Positions 54,786 to 64,000 of a stretch of 64,000 nt of DNA are shown here, in pieces. Location: NCBI RefSeq assembly GCF_037153975.1, contig NZ_JBBAYJ010000003.1:124001-188000 (forward strand), given 5' to 3'. The notes under the pieces were generated by a model. It saw only the letters and a list, made by a program, of their open reading frames with translations, did no database searches and was not told the DNA's origin. The DNA comes from Aquipuribacter sp. SD81. Lineage in GTDB: Bacteria; Actinomycetota; Actinomycetes; Actinomycetales; JBBAYJ01. The position numbers and the translations under genes are program-made. Positions within the stretch are counted from its first letter, which is position 1, and every line of letters starts with the position of its first letter.

Positions 54786-54897
54786 GCGCCGATCGTGCCA
54801 CGCGACGTGGTGGCCCGGGTCGAGGCCGTCACCCGTAGGTGCAGCCGCCTCACGACCGGGGCTTGAGCCGCCGACGCGACGGCGGCAGGGTGTGCCC

Positions 54898-55632
54898 GTG
54901 GCGGACGGCCGGGTCGACGTGGACGGGCGGCGCTCCGGCGCGATCCTGCTGCAGGGCGGCGGGGAGATGCAGCCGGCGTGCCGCGGCATGGACGAGCAGC
55001 TGCTGTCGCTCGCGCCGCCCGGTCCCGTGGTCGTGGTGCTCGGGGCCGCGACACCGGGCCCGGACCACGAGCACGCCGCCTCCCGCGCGCGCCGCTGGTA
55101 CACCGACGTGGCCCGCCGCCCGGTCGAGGTGACCCCGCACCCCGAGGTCGACCTCGACGCCTGCGTCCGGGCCGTCGGCGAGGCGGCCGTCGTCGTCCTG
55201 CCGGGCGGGTCGCCCGCCCGCCTGCTGGACGGCCTCACCGGGGACGGCGGCCGGCTCGCACGCGCCCTGTCGGAGGCGCACGCCGGCGGCGCGGCGCTGT
55301 CGGGCGCCTCCGCCGGGGCCATGGTCCTGTGCGCCCGGACGGTGCTGCCGGAGCGCCGCGGTGGGCCGGGCCCGGCCGTCACGGCCGGTCTCGGTCTCGT
55401 CCCCGGCCTGGCCGTCGTCCACGACGACGGTGCCCGCGAGCCCGTGTGGCGCGACCCAGACGACCCCGTCGGTCCGCGCTGGGGGCTGCCCGAGGCCGGC
55501 GGGGCGCTCGTCGTCGACGACACGGTCCGGGCGGTCGGCCGCGGCGCGCCCCGCCTGCTGCTCGCGGGCGCCTCGCAGGTCCTGCCGCGGGAGGCCGTCC
55601 CGCTGCCGGACCTGCTCGGGGGGCGGGCGTGA
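54898..55632 (+). CDS. Peptidase S51 (cyanophycinase/dipeptidase E-like) protein
   Basis: The 244-residue protein has GAILLQGGGEMQPACRGMDEQLL, VVVVLGAATPG, VVVLPGGSPARLLDGL and the nucleophile elbow LSGASAGAMVLC (Ser138), the S51 serine peptidase pattern also seen in class I glutamine amidotransferase-like proteins. The substrate is unknown. GTG 54892 and GTG 54898 are both in frame; 54898 is chosen because CAGGG lies 7 bp upstream. It overlaps the AraC-type gene by GTGA. Confidence 0.83.
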   Translation: MADGRVDVDGRRSGAILLQGGGEMQPACRGMDEQLLSLAPPGPVVVVLGAATPGPDHEHAASRARRWYTDVARRPVEVTPHPEVDLDACVRAVGEAAVVVLPGGSPARLLDGLTGDGGRLARALSEAHAGGAALSGASAGAMVLCARTVLPERRGGPGPAVTAGLGLVPGLAVVHDDGAREPVWRDPDDPVGPRWGLPEAGGALVVDDTVRAVGRGAPRLLLAGASQVLPREAVPLPDLLGGRA

Positions 55633-56057
55633 GCGACCTCGCGCTGCTCGCGCTGCTGCGCCGGGTGCGCGACCGGATCGACCGGGACCACGCCGAGCCG
55701 CTGGACGTCGAGGCGCTCGCGCGCGACGTCCACCTGTCGGCGGGGTACCTGAGCCGGCAGTTCCGCCTCGCCTTCGGGGAGTCGCCGTACAGCTACCTCA
55801 TGACGCGGCGGGTGGAGCGCGCGATGGCCCTGCTGCGACGCGGGGACCTGAGCGTCACCGAGGTGTCCGTCGCCGTCGGGTGCTCGTCCCTCGGCACCTT
55901 CAGCACCCGCTTCACCGAGCTCGTCGGCGTGCCACCGAGCGTGTACCGGCGCGAGGCGGCGCGCGAGACCGCGGGCATGCCCGCCTGCGTCGCGAAGCAG
56001 GTCACGCGACCGGTCAGGAATCGAGAAGCCCGCCGGGCCGCGCGGTCCCTAGCGTGA
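55629..56057 (+). CDS. AraC-family DNA-binding protein (HTH domain only)
   Basis: The 142-residue regulator consists almost entirely of the double helix-turn-helix: RIDRDHAEPLDVEALARDVHLSAGYLSRQFRLAFGESPYSYLMTRRVERAMALLRRGDLSVTEVSVAVGCSSLGTFSTRFTELVG. It has no sensor domain, so control must come from elsewhere or from its level. A basic tail follows. It overlaps the S51 gene by GTGA and precedes a VOC gene that it probably regulates, a common pairing. Confidence 0.9.
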   Translation: MSDLALLALLRRVRDRIDRDHAEPLDVEALARDVHLSAGYLSRQFRLAFGESPYSYLMTRRVERAMALLRRGDLSVTEVSVAVGCSSLGTFSTRFTELVGVPPSVYRREAARETAGMPACVAKQVTRPVRNREARRAARSLA

Positions 56058-56062
56058 GCGGC

Positions 56063-56470
56063 ATGGACATCGGACTCCACTCGACCTTCCTGCCGCACGA
56101 GGACCCGCACGCCTCGCTCGCCTTCTACCGCGACGTCCTCGGCTTCGAGGTCCGGCAGCAGGTGGAGTACGGCGGGATGCACTGGAACACGGTGGGCCCG
56201 GCCTCGCAGCCGGACGTCAACATCGTCCTGCACCCGCCCGGCGCCGACCCTGGTGTCACCGACGGGGAGCGCCGGACCATCCGGGAGATGATGGCCAAGG
56301 GCACGTACGCGAGCCTGCTGCTCGCCACCGACGACCTCGACGGCGTGTTCGAGCGGGTGCAGGCGGCCGGTGCGGAGGTCGTGCAGGAGCCGGCGGAGCA
56401 GCCGTGGGGCGTCCGCGACTGCGCGCTGCGCGACCCCGCGGGCAACCTGCTGCGCGTGCAGCAGCGATGA
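56063..56470 (+). CDS. VOC-superfamily (glyoxalase/bleomycin-resistance-like) protein
   Basis: The 135-residue protein shows two beta-alpha-beta-beta-beta modules: MDIGLHSTFLPHEDPHASLAFYRDVLGFEV and YASLLLATDDLDGVFERVQAAGAEVVQEPAEQPWGVRDCALRDPAGNLLRV. It may be a metal enzyme or a ligand-binding resistance protein; which cannot be told. TAGCGT (56050-56055) lies 7 bp before ATG 56063, within the end of the araC-like gene. An in-frame GTG at 56054 coupled to that stop is an alternative start. Confidence 0.85.
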   Translation: MDIGLHSTFLPHEDPHASLAFYRDVLGFEVRQQVEYGGMHWNTVGPASQPDVNIVLHPPGADPGVTDGERRTIREMMAKGTYASLLLATDDLDGVFERVQAAGAEVVQEPAEQPWGVRDCALRDPAGNLLRVQQR

Positions 56471-56519
56471 GTTCCGGCCCCCGGTCCGGTCGGCAGCGGG
56501 GGAGAGGGTGGGAGGCCGC

Positions 56520-58894
<2,375 letters not shown>

Positions 58895-58898
<4 letters not shown>

Positions 58899-59629
58899 GC
58901 GTCGACCTGAGGGTCCTCGTCACCGGCGTCAGCCGGTCGGTCGGCATCGCCGCGACGGTCGCCGGTGACCTCGCGGCGCGGGGCTGGCGGGTGGCGGGCG
59001 CCGGCTGGCCGGACCACGACGCCGAGCAGCCGTGGGGGAGGGGTGAGCCCGCCGCGACCGACGCGCTGGCGTCGTGGCGGGCGGTCGACCTCGCGGACCC
59101 GGAGGCGCCCGCGGCGCTCGTCGCGTTAGCGGTCGAGGACCTCGGCGGCCTGGACGCCGTCGTCGCGGTGCACGCCCGGTCCGCGGCGGGCGACGTCATG
59201 AAGGTGGAGGCCGGCGAGCTCGACGCGTGCTTCGCCGTCAACACGCGCGCGTCGCTGCTGCTCGCGCGGGAGGCGCTCGCCGTCGGTGCCCGCCGGGTCG
59301 TGCTGTTCACGACGGGGGTGCACCAGCGGCCGATGCCGGACGAGATCGCCTACGCGGCGTCCAAGGCCGCGCTGCAGGGGGTGACCGCCTCGCTCGCCAC
59401 CACCGCCGCCGCGCTCGGCGCGACCGTCAACTGCGTGAACCCCGGCCCGGTCGACACCGGGTACGCCGACGACGCGACCCGCGGGTGGGTGGCCGAGCGC
59501 ATGCCCCGCGGGCGCTGGGGCACGCCCGGCGACGTGGCCCCGGTCGTCGCGTGGCTGCTGTCGGAGGACGCGGGGTGGGTGACGGGGCAGACGCTAGACG
59601 CCGACGGCGGGTGGGGCGTCCGACCCTGA
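58895..59629 (+). CDS. Short-chain dehydrogenase/reductase with Thr at the catalytic Ser position
   Basis: The 244-residue protein has the Rossmann turn VLVTGVSRSVGIA, the region FAVNTRASLLLAREAL, the active-site YAASK and NPGPVDTGYADDATRGWVAERMPRGRWGTPGDVAPVVAWLLSEDAGWVTGQTLDADGG. Thirteen residues before the catalytic Tyr, where Ser is normal, is Thr (LFTTGVHQ). The protein may still be active or may be a divergent member. It is coupled to the UvrA-like gene by GTGA, suggesting a shared role. Confidence 0.88.
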
Positions 59630-59653
59630 GCCGGCGCCCGCGGCCCGGCTCAG
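59626..59653. terminator. Hairpin between convergent SDR and cinA genes
   Basis: CTGAGCCGG (59626-59634) pairs with CCGGCTCAG (59645-59653) across a 10-base loop, a perfect 9-bp stem that includes both stop codons. It is a good candidate bidirectional terminator. Confidence 0.6.
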
Positions 59654-60936
59654 CCGACCGCGCGGCGCAGCAGGTGCAGGCAGCGCACGACCGTCCGGGC
59701 CCGCACGTGCGGTCGGCCCCCGCTCAGCTGCCAGCGGTGGGCGTCGGTGCCGTCCGGCCCGGCGACGGCGACGTGGACGAGGCCGACCGGCTTGCCGGGC
59801 CGGGCGCCTCCCGGACCGGCGATGCCGGTGACGGACACCCCGAGGGTCGTGCCGAGCCGGCTGCGCACCCCCTCCGCCATGGCCACGGCCACCTCCTCGC
59901 TGACGGCACCGTGGCGGGCGAGGAGGTCCGCGGGTACGCCGAGCAGGTCCCGCTTGACCTCGTCGGCGTAGGAGACGACGCCGCCGAGCAGGTACTCCGA
60001 GGACCCGGGCACGTCGGCGAGCCGGCCCGCCAGCAGACCCGCCGTGCACGACTCGGCCGTCGACACCGTCCAGCCGCGACGCCGCAGCCCGGCCGCGACG
60101 AGGTCGTCGACCCGGGAGCCGTCGGTGCTGTACACGGCGTCGCCGAAGCGGGCGGTGACGGCGGAGACGAGCTGCTCGTAGGCCGCTGCCGCGTCGTCGC
60201 GGAAGCGGGTGACGACCTCGAGGTCGCCCTCGCGCAGGCACGTCGTCACCTCCAGGCCGGCCTCGGTCAGCGGCCCGTGCCGCTCCTCGTGCTCCCGCAG
60301 CACGCCCGCGAGCTCGGCCTCGGGCGGCCCCGTGAGCCGGACCGTCTCCTGCCGCAGGGCGGGCGCCGCCCCGTCGAGGCCGAGAGCACGCCGGACGACG
60401 TCGAGCGCCTCGGCGGCGGGCCACATCTGCTGCAGCTCCGTCGGCGGGCCGGGCAGCACGACGACGGGCGGACCACCGGCGGCGGGGGTGAGGACGAGCC
60501 CCGGTGCGGTGCCGACGGGTTCGAGGACGTGCGCCCCCTCGGGGACGAGCGCCTGCTTGCGGGTGCCGGCGTCGAGCTCGGCCTGCGGGGTGCGCCAGCC
60601 GCGGGCCGCCACGATGCGGGCGACGACGGCGCCGACACGTGCCTCGAGGGCCTCGTCGAGGGTGAGCGGGCGGCCGAGCACGTCGGCGACCACCTCGACG
60701 GTCAGGTCGTCGGCGGTGGGTCCGAGCCCGCCGGTGGTGACGACGAGGTCGTGGCCCGCGAGCAGGTGGCGGAGGGACGTGGCGAGGTCGTCGGGGCGGT
60801 CCCCGACGGTGACGACGGTGCCGACGTCGACGCCGAGCCGGCGCAGGTGCTCGGCGAGCCACGGGCCGTTCGCGTCGGGCACCCGACCGGTCAGGACCTC
60901 CGTGCCGGTGACGAGGACGGCCGCGCGAGCACCCAT
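59650..60936 (-). CDS. cinA: CinA: nicotinamide-nucleotide amidohydrolase with N-terminal MocF domain
   Basis: The 428-residue protein has the MoCF/COG1058 domain (MGARAAVLVTGTEVLTGRVPDANGPWLAEHLRRLG, TTGGLGPTADDLT, VLPGPPTELQQMW). It is followed by the PncC amidohydrolase domain (STAESCTAGLLAGRLADVPGSSEYLLGGVVSYADEVKRDLLGV and SVTGIAGPGG). PncC deamidates NMN and recycles NAD; the first domain is an ADP-ribose pyrophosphatase in other bacteria. It is 10 bp after the HAD gene. TAGGGT (60944-60949, minus) lies 7 bp before the ATG. Confidence 0.95.
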   Translation of the reverse strand: MGARAAVLVTGTEVLTGRVPDANGPWLAEHLRRLGVDVGTVVTVGDRPDDLATSLRHLLAGHDLVVTTGGLGPTADDLTVEVVADVLGRPLTLDEALEARVGAVVARIVAARGWRTPQAELDAGTRKQALVPEGAHVLEPVGTAPGLVLTPAAGGPPVVVLPGPPTELQQMWPAAEALDVVRRALGLDGAAPALRQETVRLTGPPEAELAGVLREHEERHGPLTEAGLEVTTCLREGDLEVVTRFRDDAAAAYEQLVSAVTARFGDAVYSTDGSRVDDLVAAGLRRRGWTVSTAESCTAGLLAGRLADVPGSSEYLLGGVVSYADEVKRDLLGVPADLLARHGAVSEEVAVAMAEGVRSRLGTTLGVSVTGIAGPGGARPGKPVGLVHVAVAGPDGTDAHRWQLSGGRPHVRARTVVRCLHLLRRAVG

Positions 60937-60946
60937 GCCGGGGACC

Positions 60947-61606
60947 CTACGAGGGGCGGGCGAGGACGGTCTCGTCGAGGTGGTCGTGCAGGTCGCGCGG
61001 GGACTCGAAGACCGCCTGCGCCCCGGTCTCCCGGAGCTCGGCGGCCGAGAACCCGCCGGTGAGCAGGGCGAGGGTCGGCACGTCGAGGTGACCGGCGGCC
61101 ATGACGTCGTAGACGGAGTCGCCGATCATCGCGGCGGAGCGGCCCTCGACCTTCGCCAGCGCGTTCTGCACGAGGTCCGGGGCGGGCTTGCTGGTCTCGG
61201 CGTCCTCCGACGTGGTCCACGCGTCGGCCACGTCCCGGCCGTCGACGAGGTCGAGGAAGTGCTCCACGTGCTTGCGGGCGCCGGAGCTCGCGAGCACGAG
61301 CCGGAAGCCACGGTCCTTGAGCGACCGCAGCAGCTCGGCGGCGCCGTCCAGCGGCCGGATCTCGTCGATGACCTGGTCGAACTCCTCGCTCCACGCCTCG
61401 CGCAGGTCGTCGCCGTGCCGGCGCTCGACGTCCTCGCCCGCGACCTCGGGCACGAACACGTCGCCGCCCATGCCGACGCCGCGGTGCAGCCGCCACAGGG
61501 GCACGCTCACGTCGTAGCGCGCGAGCGCCCGGGACCAGGCGACGGCGTGGTGGTAGTTGGTGTCGACGAGGGTGCCGTCGACGTCGACGATCGCGGTGTC
61601 CACCAT
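60947..61606 (-). CDS. HAD-superfamily phosphatase (phosphoglycolate-phosphatase-like)
   Basis: The 219-residue hydrolase has motif I in AIVDVDGTLVDTNYHHAVAWSRAL (nucleophile Asp), motif II LVLASSGARKHVEHFL, motif III Lys in TSEDAETSKPAPDLVQNALAKV and motif IV AMIGDSVYDVMAAGHLDVPTLAL. The helical cap indicates the phosphoglycolate phosphatase/beta-phosphoglucomutase group. The substrate is unknown. Its ATG (61606-61604) overlaps the ATG of the divergent methyltransferase-like gene within CATG, so the two genes share start bases. Confidence 0.92.
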   Translation of the reverse strand: MVDTAIVDVDGTLVDTNYHHAVAWSRALARYDVSVPLWRLHRGVGMGGDVFVPEVAGEDVERRHGDDLREAWSEEFDQVIDEIRPLDGAAELLRSLKDRGFRLVLASSGARKHVEHFLDLVDGRDVADAWTTSEDAETSKPAPDLVQNALAKVEGRSAAMIGDSVYDVMAAGHLDVPTLALLTGGFSAAELRETGAQAVFESPRDLHDHLDETVLARPS

Positions 61607-62168
61607 GACCACAGCCGACCACGACCGTCGCGGGTCCACCAACCGCGGCGGCCTGGTGCCCCCGGAGGCGGCAGCGGCATGCTGGACCCGTGCGACGTCG
61701 GGCTGGGGTGACGGCGACGTGACCGCCGGCCTGTCACCGCGCCTGCGGGCCGTCGTCGACGCGCTGCCGCTGCGGCCGGGCCTACGCGTGCTCGAGGTGG
61801 GCGGGGCGCCCGGCGCCGCGGCGCGCGCGGTCGCGCAGCGGGTCGCGCCCGACGGCCACGTGCTGGTCGTCGACCGCTCGGCGACCGGCGTCGCCGCGAC
61901 CCTGCGCGCGTGCGCCTCGGAGGTGGCCGCGGGCCTGCTGTCCGCGCGGTGCTGCGCCGCCGCGGACCTGCAGCCGGCGCCGGGGGAGGCGCCGTACGAC
62001 CTGGCCTTCGCCTGCCGGGTGGTTGCGTTCGACGGGCGGCACCCGCACCTGCTGGACGCGTCGGTCGCGGGGGTGCGCCGCCTCCTGGTGACCGACGGGC
62101 GGCTCCTCGTCGACACGGGGTCGCCCCTGCGGGTGTTGTGGCCGCCGGACGACGGGGTAGCGGTGTGA
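61605..62168 (+). CDS. Class I SAM methyltransferase-like protein
   Basis: The 187-residue protein has LRPGLRVLEVGGAPGAAARAVAQRVAPDGHVLVVDRSATGVAAT, the glycine loop and acidic strand of SAM-binding proteins. PYDLAFACRVVAFDGRHPHLLDASVAGVRRLLVTDGRLLVDTG follows. The acceptor is unknown. The start is uncertain: ATG 61605 would share bases with the divergent HAD gene, while shorter GTG starts near SGWGDGDVTAGLS are possible. The stop is coupled to the next gene by GTGA. Confidence 0.75.
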   Translation: MTTADHDRRGSTNRGGLVPPEAAAACWTRATSGWGDGDVTAGLSPRLRAVVDALPLRPGLRVLEVGGAPGAAARAVAQRVAPDGHVLVVDRSATGVAATLRACASEVAAGLLSARCCAAADLQPAPGEAPYDLAFACRVVAFDGRHPHLLDASVAGVRRLLVTDGRLLVDTGSPLRVLWPPDDGVAV

Positions 62169-62683
62169 TCCTCCCGTCGGTGCGCGACCCGCGGCTGGTG
62201 ACCCTCCGACGTGGCGGCACCCTCACCGACGCCGACCACCACCTCCTCGCGCTCTGGGCGGCCGAGTGCGCCGAGCACGTGCTCCCGCTGTTCGAGGCGG
62301 TCCGTCCCGACGACCGGCGGCCGCGGACCGCGATCGAGCACGCACGTGCCTGGGCCGGGGGAGCGGTGACGATGACGGCCTCGCGCGCGGCGGGCGGGCA
62401 CGCGATGGGCGCGGCGCGCGACCTGCGCGGGGCGGCCCGCCACGCGGCGTACGCCGCCGGGCAGGCGGCGGTCGTCGCCCACGTCGCCGAGCACGACCTC
62501 GGCGCCGCCGCGTACGCCATCAAGGCGGTGCGGGCGGCGGCCGGCGACGGGGCCGAGGGGGTGGCAGCCGGCCGTCGCGAGTGCCGCTGGCAGCGTGAGC
62601 GGCTCCCGGACGAGGTCCGCGCTCTGGTGCTCGAGGACCAGCAGCGGCGCAACGACATCTGCTGGTCGGTGTTCGACGGCTGA
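62165..62683 (+). CDS. Imm5-like putative immunity protein
   Basis: The 172-residue, strongly helical protein contains LLALWAAECAEHVLPLFEAVRPDDRRPRTAIEHARAWAGGAVTM and DLRGAARHAAYAAGQAAVVAHVAEHDLGAAAYAIKAV. This Ala-rich, His-containing helical pattern resembles actinobacterial proteins named putative immunity proteins (Imm5-like); the ending RRNDICWSVFD fits. No toxin gene is next to it in the window. It overlaps the methyltransferase-like gene by GTGA. The family call is from pattern memory, and function is unproven. Confidence 0.6.
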   Translation: MILPSVRDPRLVTLRRGGTLTDADHHLLALWAAECAEHVLPLFEAVRPDDRRPRTAIEHARAWAGGAVTMTASRAAGGHAMGAARDLRGAARHAAYAAGQAAVVAHVAEHDLGAAAYAIKAVRAAAGDGAEGVAAGRRECRWQRERLPDEVRALVLEDQQRRNDICWSVFDG

Positions 62684-62727
62684 GGTCCGTCCGGTGACTT
62701 CCGCCGCCCCGGACGGTCTGCCGCCGT

Positions 62728-63306
62728 GTGAGTGGGACGCAGAAGGTGCTGTTCGTGCAGGGTGCCGGGGCGGCGACGTACGACGAGTGGGACGCGCGCG
62801 TGGCCGACCTGCGGGCACGCCTCGGCGACGGCTGGGACGTGGTCTTCCCGCGGATGCCGGACGCGGACGACCCGCGCCACCGCACGTGGGCCCCGGCCGT
62901 CCGCGAGGAGCTCACGGCCTGCGGCGACGACGTGGTCGCAGTGGGGCACTCCTTCGGCGGGACGGTGCTCGCCGGTGTGCTCGCCGAGCCGTCGGCGCCA
63001 CCGGTGCGGCTGCTCGTGCTCGTTGCTGCGCCCTACGTCGGTGAGGGCGGCTGGCCCGCCTGGGACGCCGACCTGCCCGCCGACGCGCCACGCGGCCTGC
63101 CGCGCGACCTGCCGGTGCTGGTCGTGCACGGGGACGCCGACGAGGTGGTCGAGCCGGAGCACGCCGACCGCTACGCCGCCGCGGTCCCGCACGCGGTGGT
63201 GCACGTGCTGCCGGGCCGCGACCACGCGCTGTCGGACGACGTCTCCGAGCTGGCGGAGCTCGTCCTCAGCCACGTCGGTGCCGCCGCCACAGGGCGCAGG
63301 GCGTGA
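62728..63306 (+). CDS. Alpha/beta hydrolase (RBBP9/YdeN-like)
   Basis: The 192-residue serine hydrolase has VLFVQGAGAATYDEWDARVADLRARLGDGWDVVFPRMPDADDP, the nucleophile elbow VVAVGHSFGGTVLAGVL, VLVVHGDADEVVEPEHADRYAAAVP (acid) and PGRDHALSDDVSELAEL (His). This completes a Ser-Asp-His triad. The compact size fits the RBBP9/YdeN type. The substrate is unknown. Its end overlaps the convergent DUF2695 gene by 41 bp. Confidence 0.85.
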   Translation: MSGTQKVLFVQGAGAATYDEWDARVADLRARLGDGWDVVFPRMPDADDPRHRTWAPAVREELTACGDDVVAVGHSFGGTVLAGVLAEPSAPPVRLLVLVAAPYVGEGGWPAWDADLPADAPRGLPRDLPVLVVHGDADEVVEPEHADRYAAAVPHAVVHVLPGRDHALSDDVSELAELVLSHVGAAATGRRA

Positions 63307-63619
63307 CGGAGCCCTTCCGCACCGCGAGGCAGTACGCGGGGCGGTCGGTGTCCTCGTCCGGCAGCTCGTAGCCGTTGAGGAACAGCTCGCAGTCGCAGAA
63401 CGCGCCCACACGGTCCAGGCGGCCGACGAGCGCGACCGCCCGCGGCGCGACCACGTCGCGGTAGCGCAGACAGAAGCGCAGGGTGCCGTCGCAGCCGTAC
63501 TGCTCGAGCGCCGACGCGACGAAGCAGGCGAGGCACTGACCGGGCTGCGGGCTCGTGAGGCGGTCCGCGGCGCGCCGCAGCACGCTCTCTGCCTCCAGGA
63601 CGACGGCGTCTGCGCTCAT
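63266..63619 (-). CDS. DUF2695-like cysteine-containing protein
   Basis: The 117-residue protein has QCLACFVASALEQYGCDGTLRFCLRY and DRVGAFCDCELFLNGYELPDED. The CLxC and FCDCE cysteines match the pattern of DUF2695 proteins and could bind a metal; the function is unknown. ATG 63619 gives the expected small-family length. It overlaps the 3' end of the convergent hydrolase gene. Confidence 0.65.
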   Translation of the reverse strand: MSADAVVLEAESVLRRAADRLTSPQPGQCLACFVASALEQYGCDGTLRFCLRYRDVVAPRAVALVGRLDRVGAFCDCELFLNGYELPDEDTDRPAYCLAVRKGSVTPCALWRRHRRG

Positions 63620-63699
63620 GGGACAGGGGTACCGAGGACCCCGGACAGAAGCGACGGACCGCCGTCGACGCGCGTCCGGGACGGCGTCGAGGCGGACCC

Positions 63700-64000
63700 T
63701 CAGACGCCGCGACGGGCCCGGGAGCCGGCCAGCATCTCCTCCGACAGCTCCCAGAGCCGCCGGGCGGCGTCGGGGTCGAGGGCGTGGGGCACCACACCGT
63801 GGAGGCCGTCGGTGACCGCGTCCACCACCTCGGCCTCGTGGCAGTCCTCGAGGTAGAGACCGCCCACCCCGGCCAGGTCGGGTGAGGTGGCCGCCCACAC
63901 GGAGGTCGCCGCGCCCTGCTCCGGGGTCTTGGACACGGACGCGAACTGCTCCTTCATCCCCTCCCGCACCTGCGGGTCCCAGTGGCGCTGGAGGTTGGTG
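63700..64000 (-). CDS. Short-chain dehydrogenase, C-terminal part (cut by window end)
   Basis: The frame stays open to the last base, reading NLQRHWDPQ and then EGMKEQFASVSKTPEQGAATSVWAATSPDLAGVGGLYLEDC. That is the usual C-terminus of classical or retinol-dehydrogenase-like SDR oxidoreductases. The N-terminal NAD(P)-binding part and catalytic Tyr lie beyond the window. Activity cannot be judged from this fragment. Confidence 0.75.
   Translation of the reverse strand, partial: TNLQRHWDPQVREGMKEQFASVSKTPEQGAATSVWAATSPDLAGVGGLYLEDCHEAEVVDAVTDGLHGVVPHALDPDAARRLWELSEEMLAGSRARRGV

Overview
This window comes from a chromosome of a very GC-rich actinobacterium. The evidence is a complete Pup-proteasome locus, an RbpA gene, very frequent GTG starts and many 4-bp GTGA/ATGA overlaps between neighbouring genes. 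The naturally fused PafB-PafC regulator and the separate Lnt and polyprenol-phosphate mannosyltransferase genes suggest Micrococcales or a related order, but the sequence alone does not fix the genus. I see no rRNA or tRNA genes, insertion sequences, phage genes or CRISPR array.

Layout. 1-9.2 kb: end of a DUF2993 lipoprotein-like gene, a YchJ-type and a DinB-type gene, PEP carboxylase, an FtsX/LolD-type ABC exporter and a RecB-like nuclease. 9.3-25.5 kb: the conserved Pup-proteasome neighbourhood: site-2 protease, TrmI, the AAA+ ATPase ARC/Mpa, a small zinc-binding protein, a DUF6226 protein, Dop, Pup, PrcB, PrcA, PafA, an FKBP lipoprotein, PafBC, TatA, TatC and a lipid kinase. The segment continues with a HelY-type helicase, a secreted protein and a 5'-3' exonuclease, in an order like that of Mycobacterium. 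30-34.3 kb: acyl-CoA dehydrogenase, a secreted peptidoglycan amidase with a repeat domain, and an Lrp regulator. 34.3-38.9 kb: an Acg-type nitroreductase with a PaaK-like adenylating enzyme, divergent from a MacS/MacR-type two-component system. 38.9-49.4 kb: a lysine aminomutase cluster (KamA divergent from Kdd, an amidohydrolase, KamD, KamE, Kal) that runs without a break into an ATP-grasp gene, Lnt and Ppm. 49.4-54.8 kb: RbpA under a SigR-like promoter, an MFS carrier, GDPD, an aldo/keto reductase and a CDF metal exporter. 54.9-64 kb: an accessory-looking stretch with a peptidase S51, AraC regulator, VOC protein, UvrA-like ATPase, SDR, CinA, HAD phosphatase, methyltransferase-like protein, an Imm5-like putative immunity protein, a hydrolase, a DUF2695 protein and a truncated SDR.

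How the genes work together. Dop deamidates Pup, PafA ligates it to substrates, and ARC/Mpa unfolds these into the PrcA/PrcB chamber; PafBC is the family's DNA-damage transcription activator. KamA, KamDE, Kdd and Kal would cover five of the six beta-lysine degradation activities; the cleavage enzyme Kce is not in the window. Lnt and Ppm act on lipoproteins and polyprenol-phosphate-mannose at the membrane.

A recurring TANNNT hexamer lies 6-8 bp before at least sixteen start codons. This suggests widespread leaderless transcription, and it was used here to choose starts.
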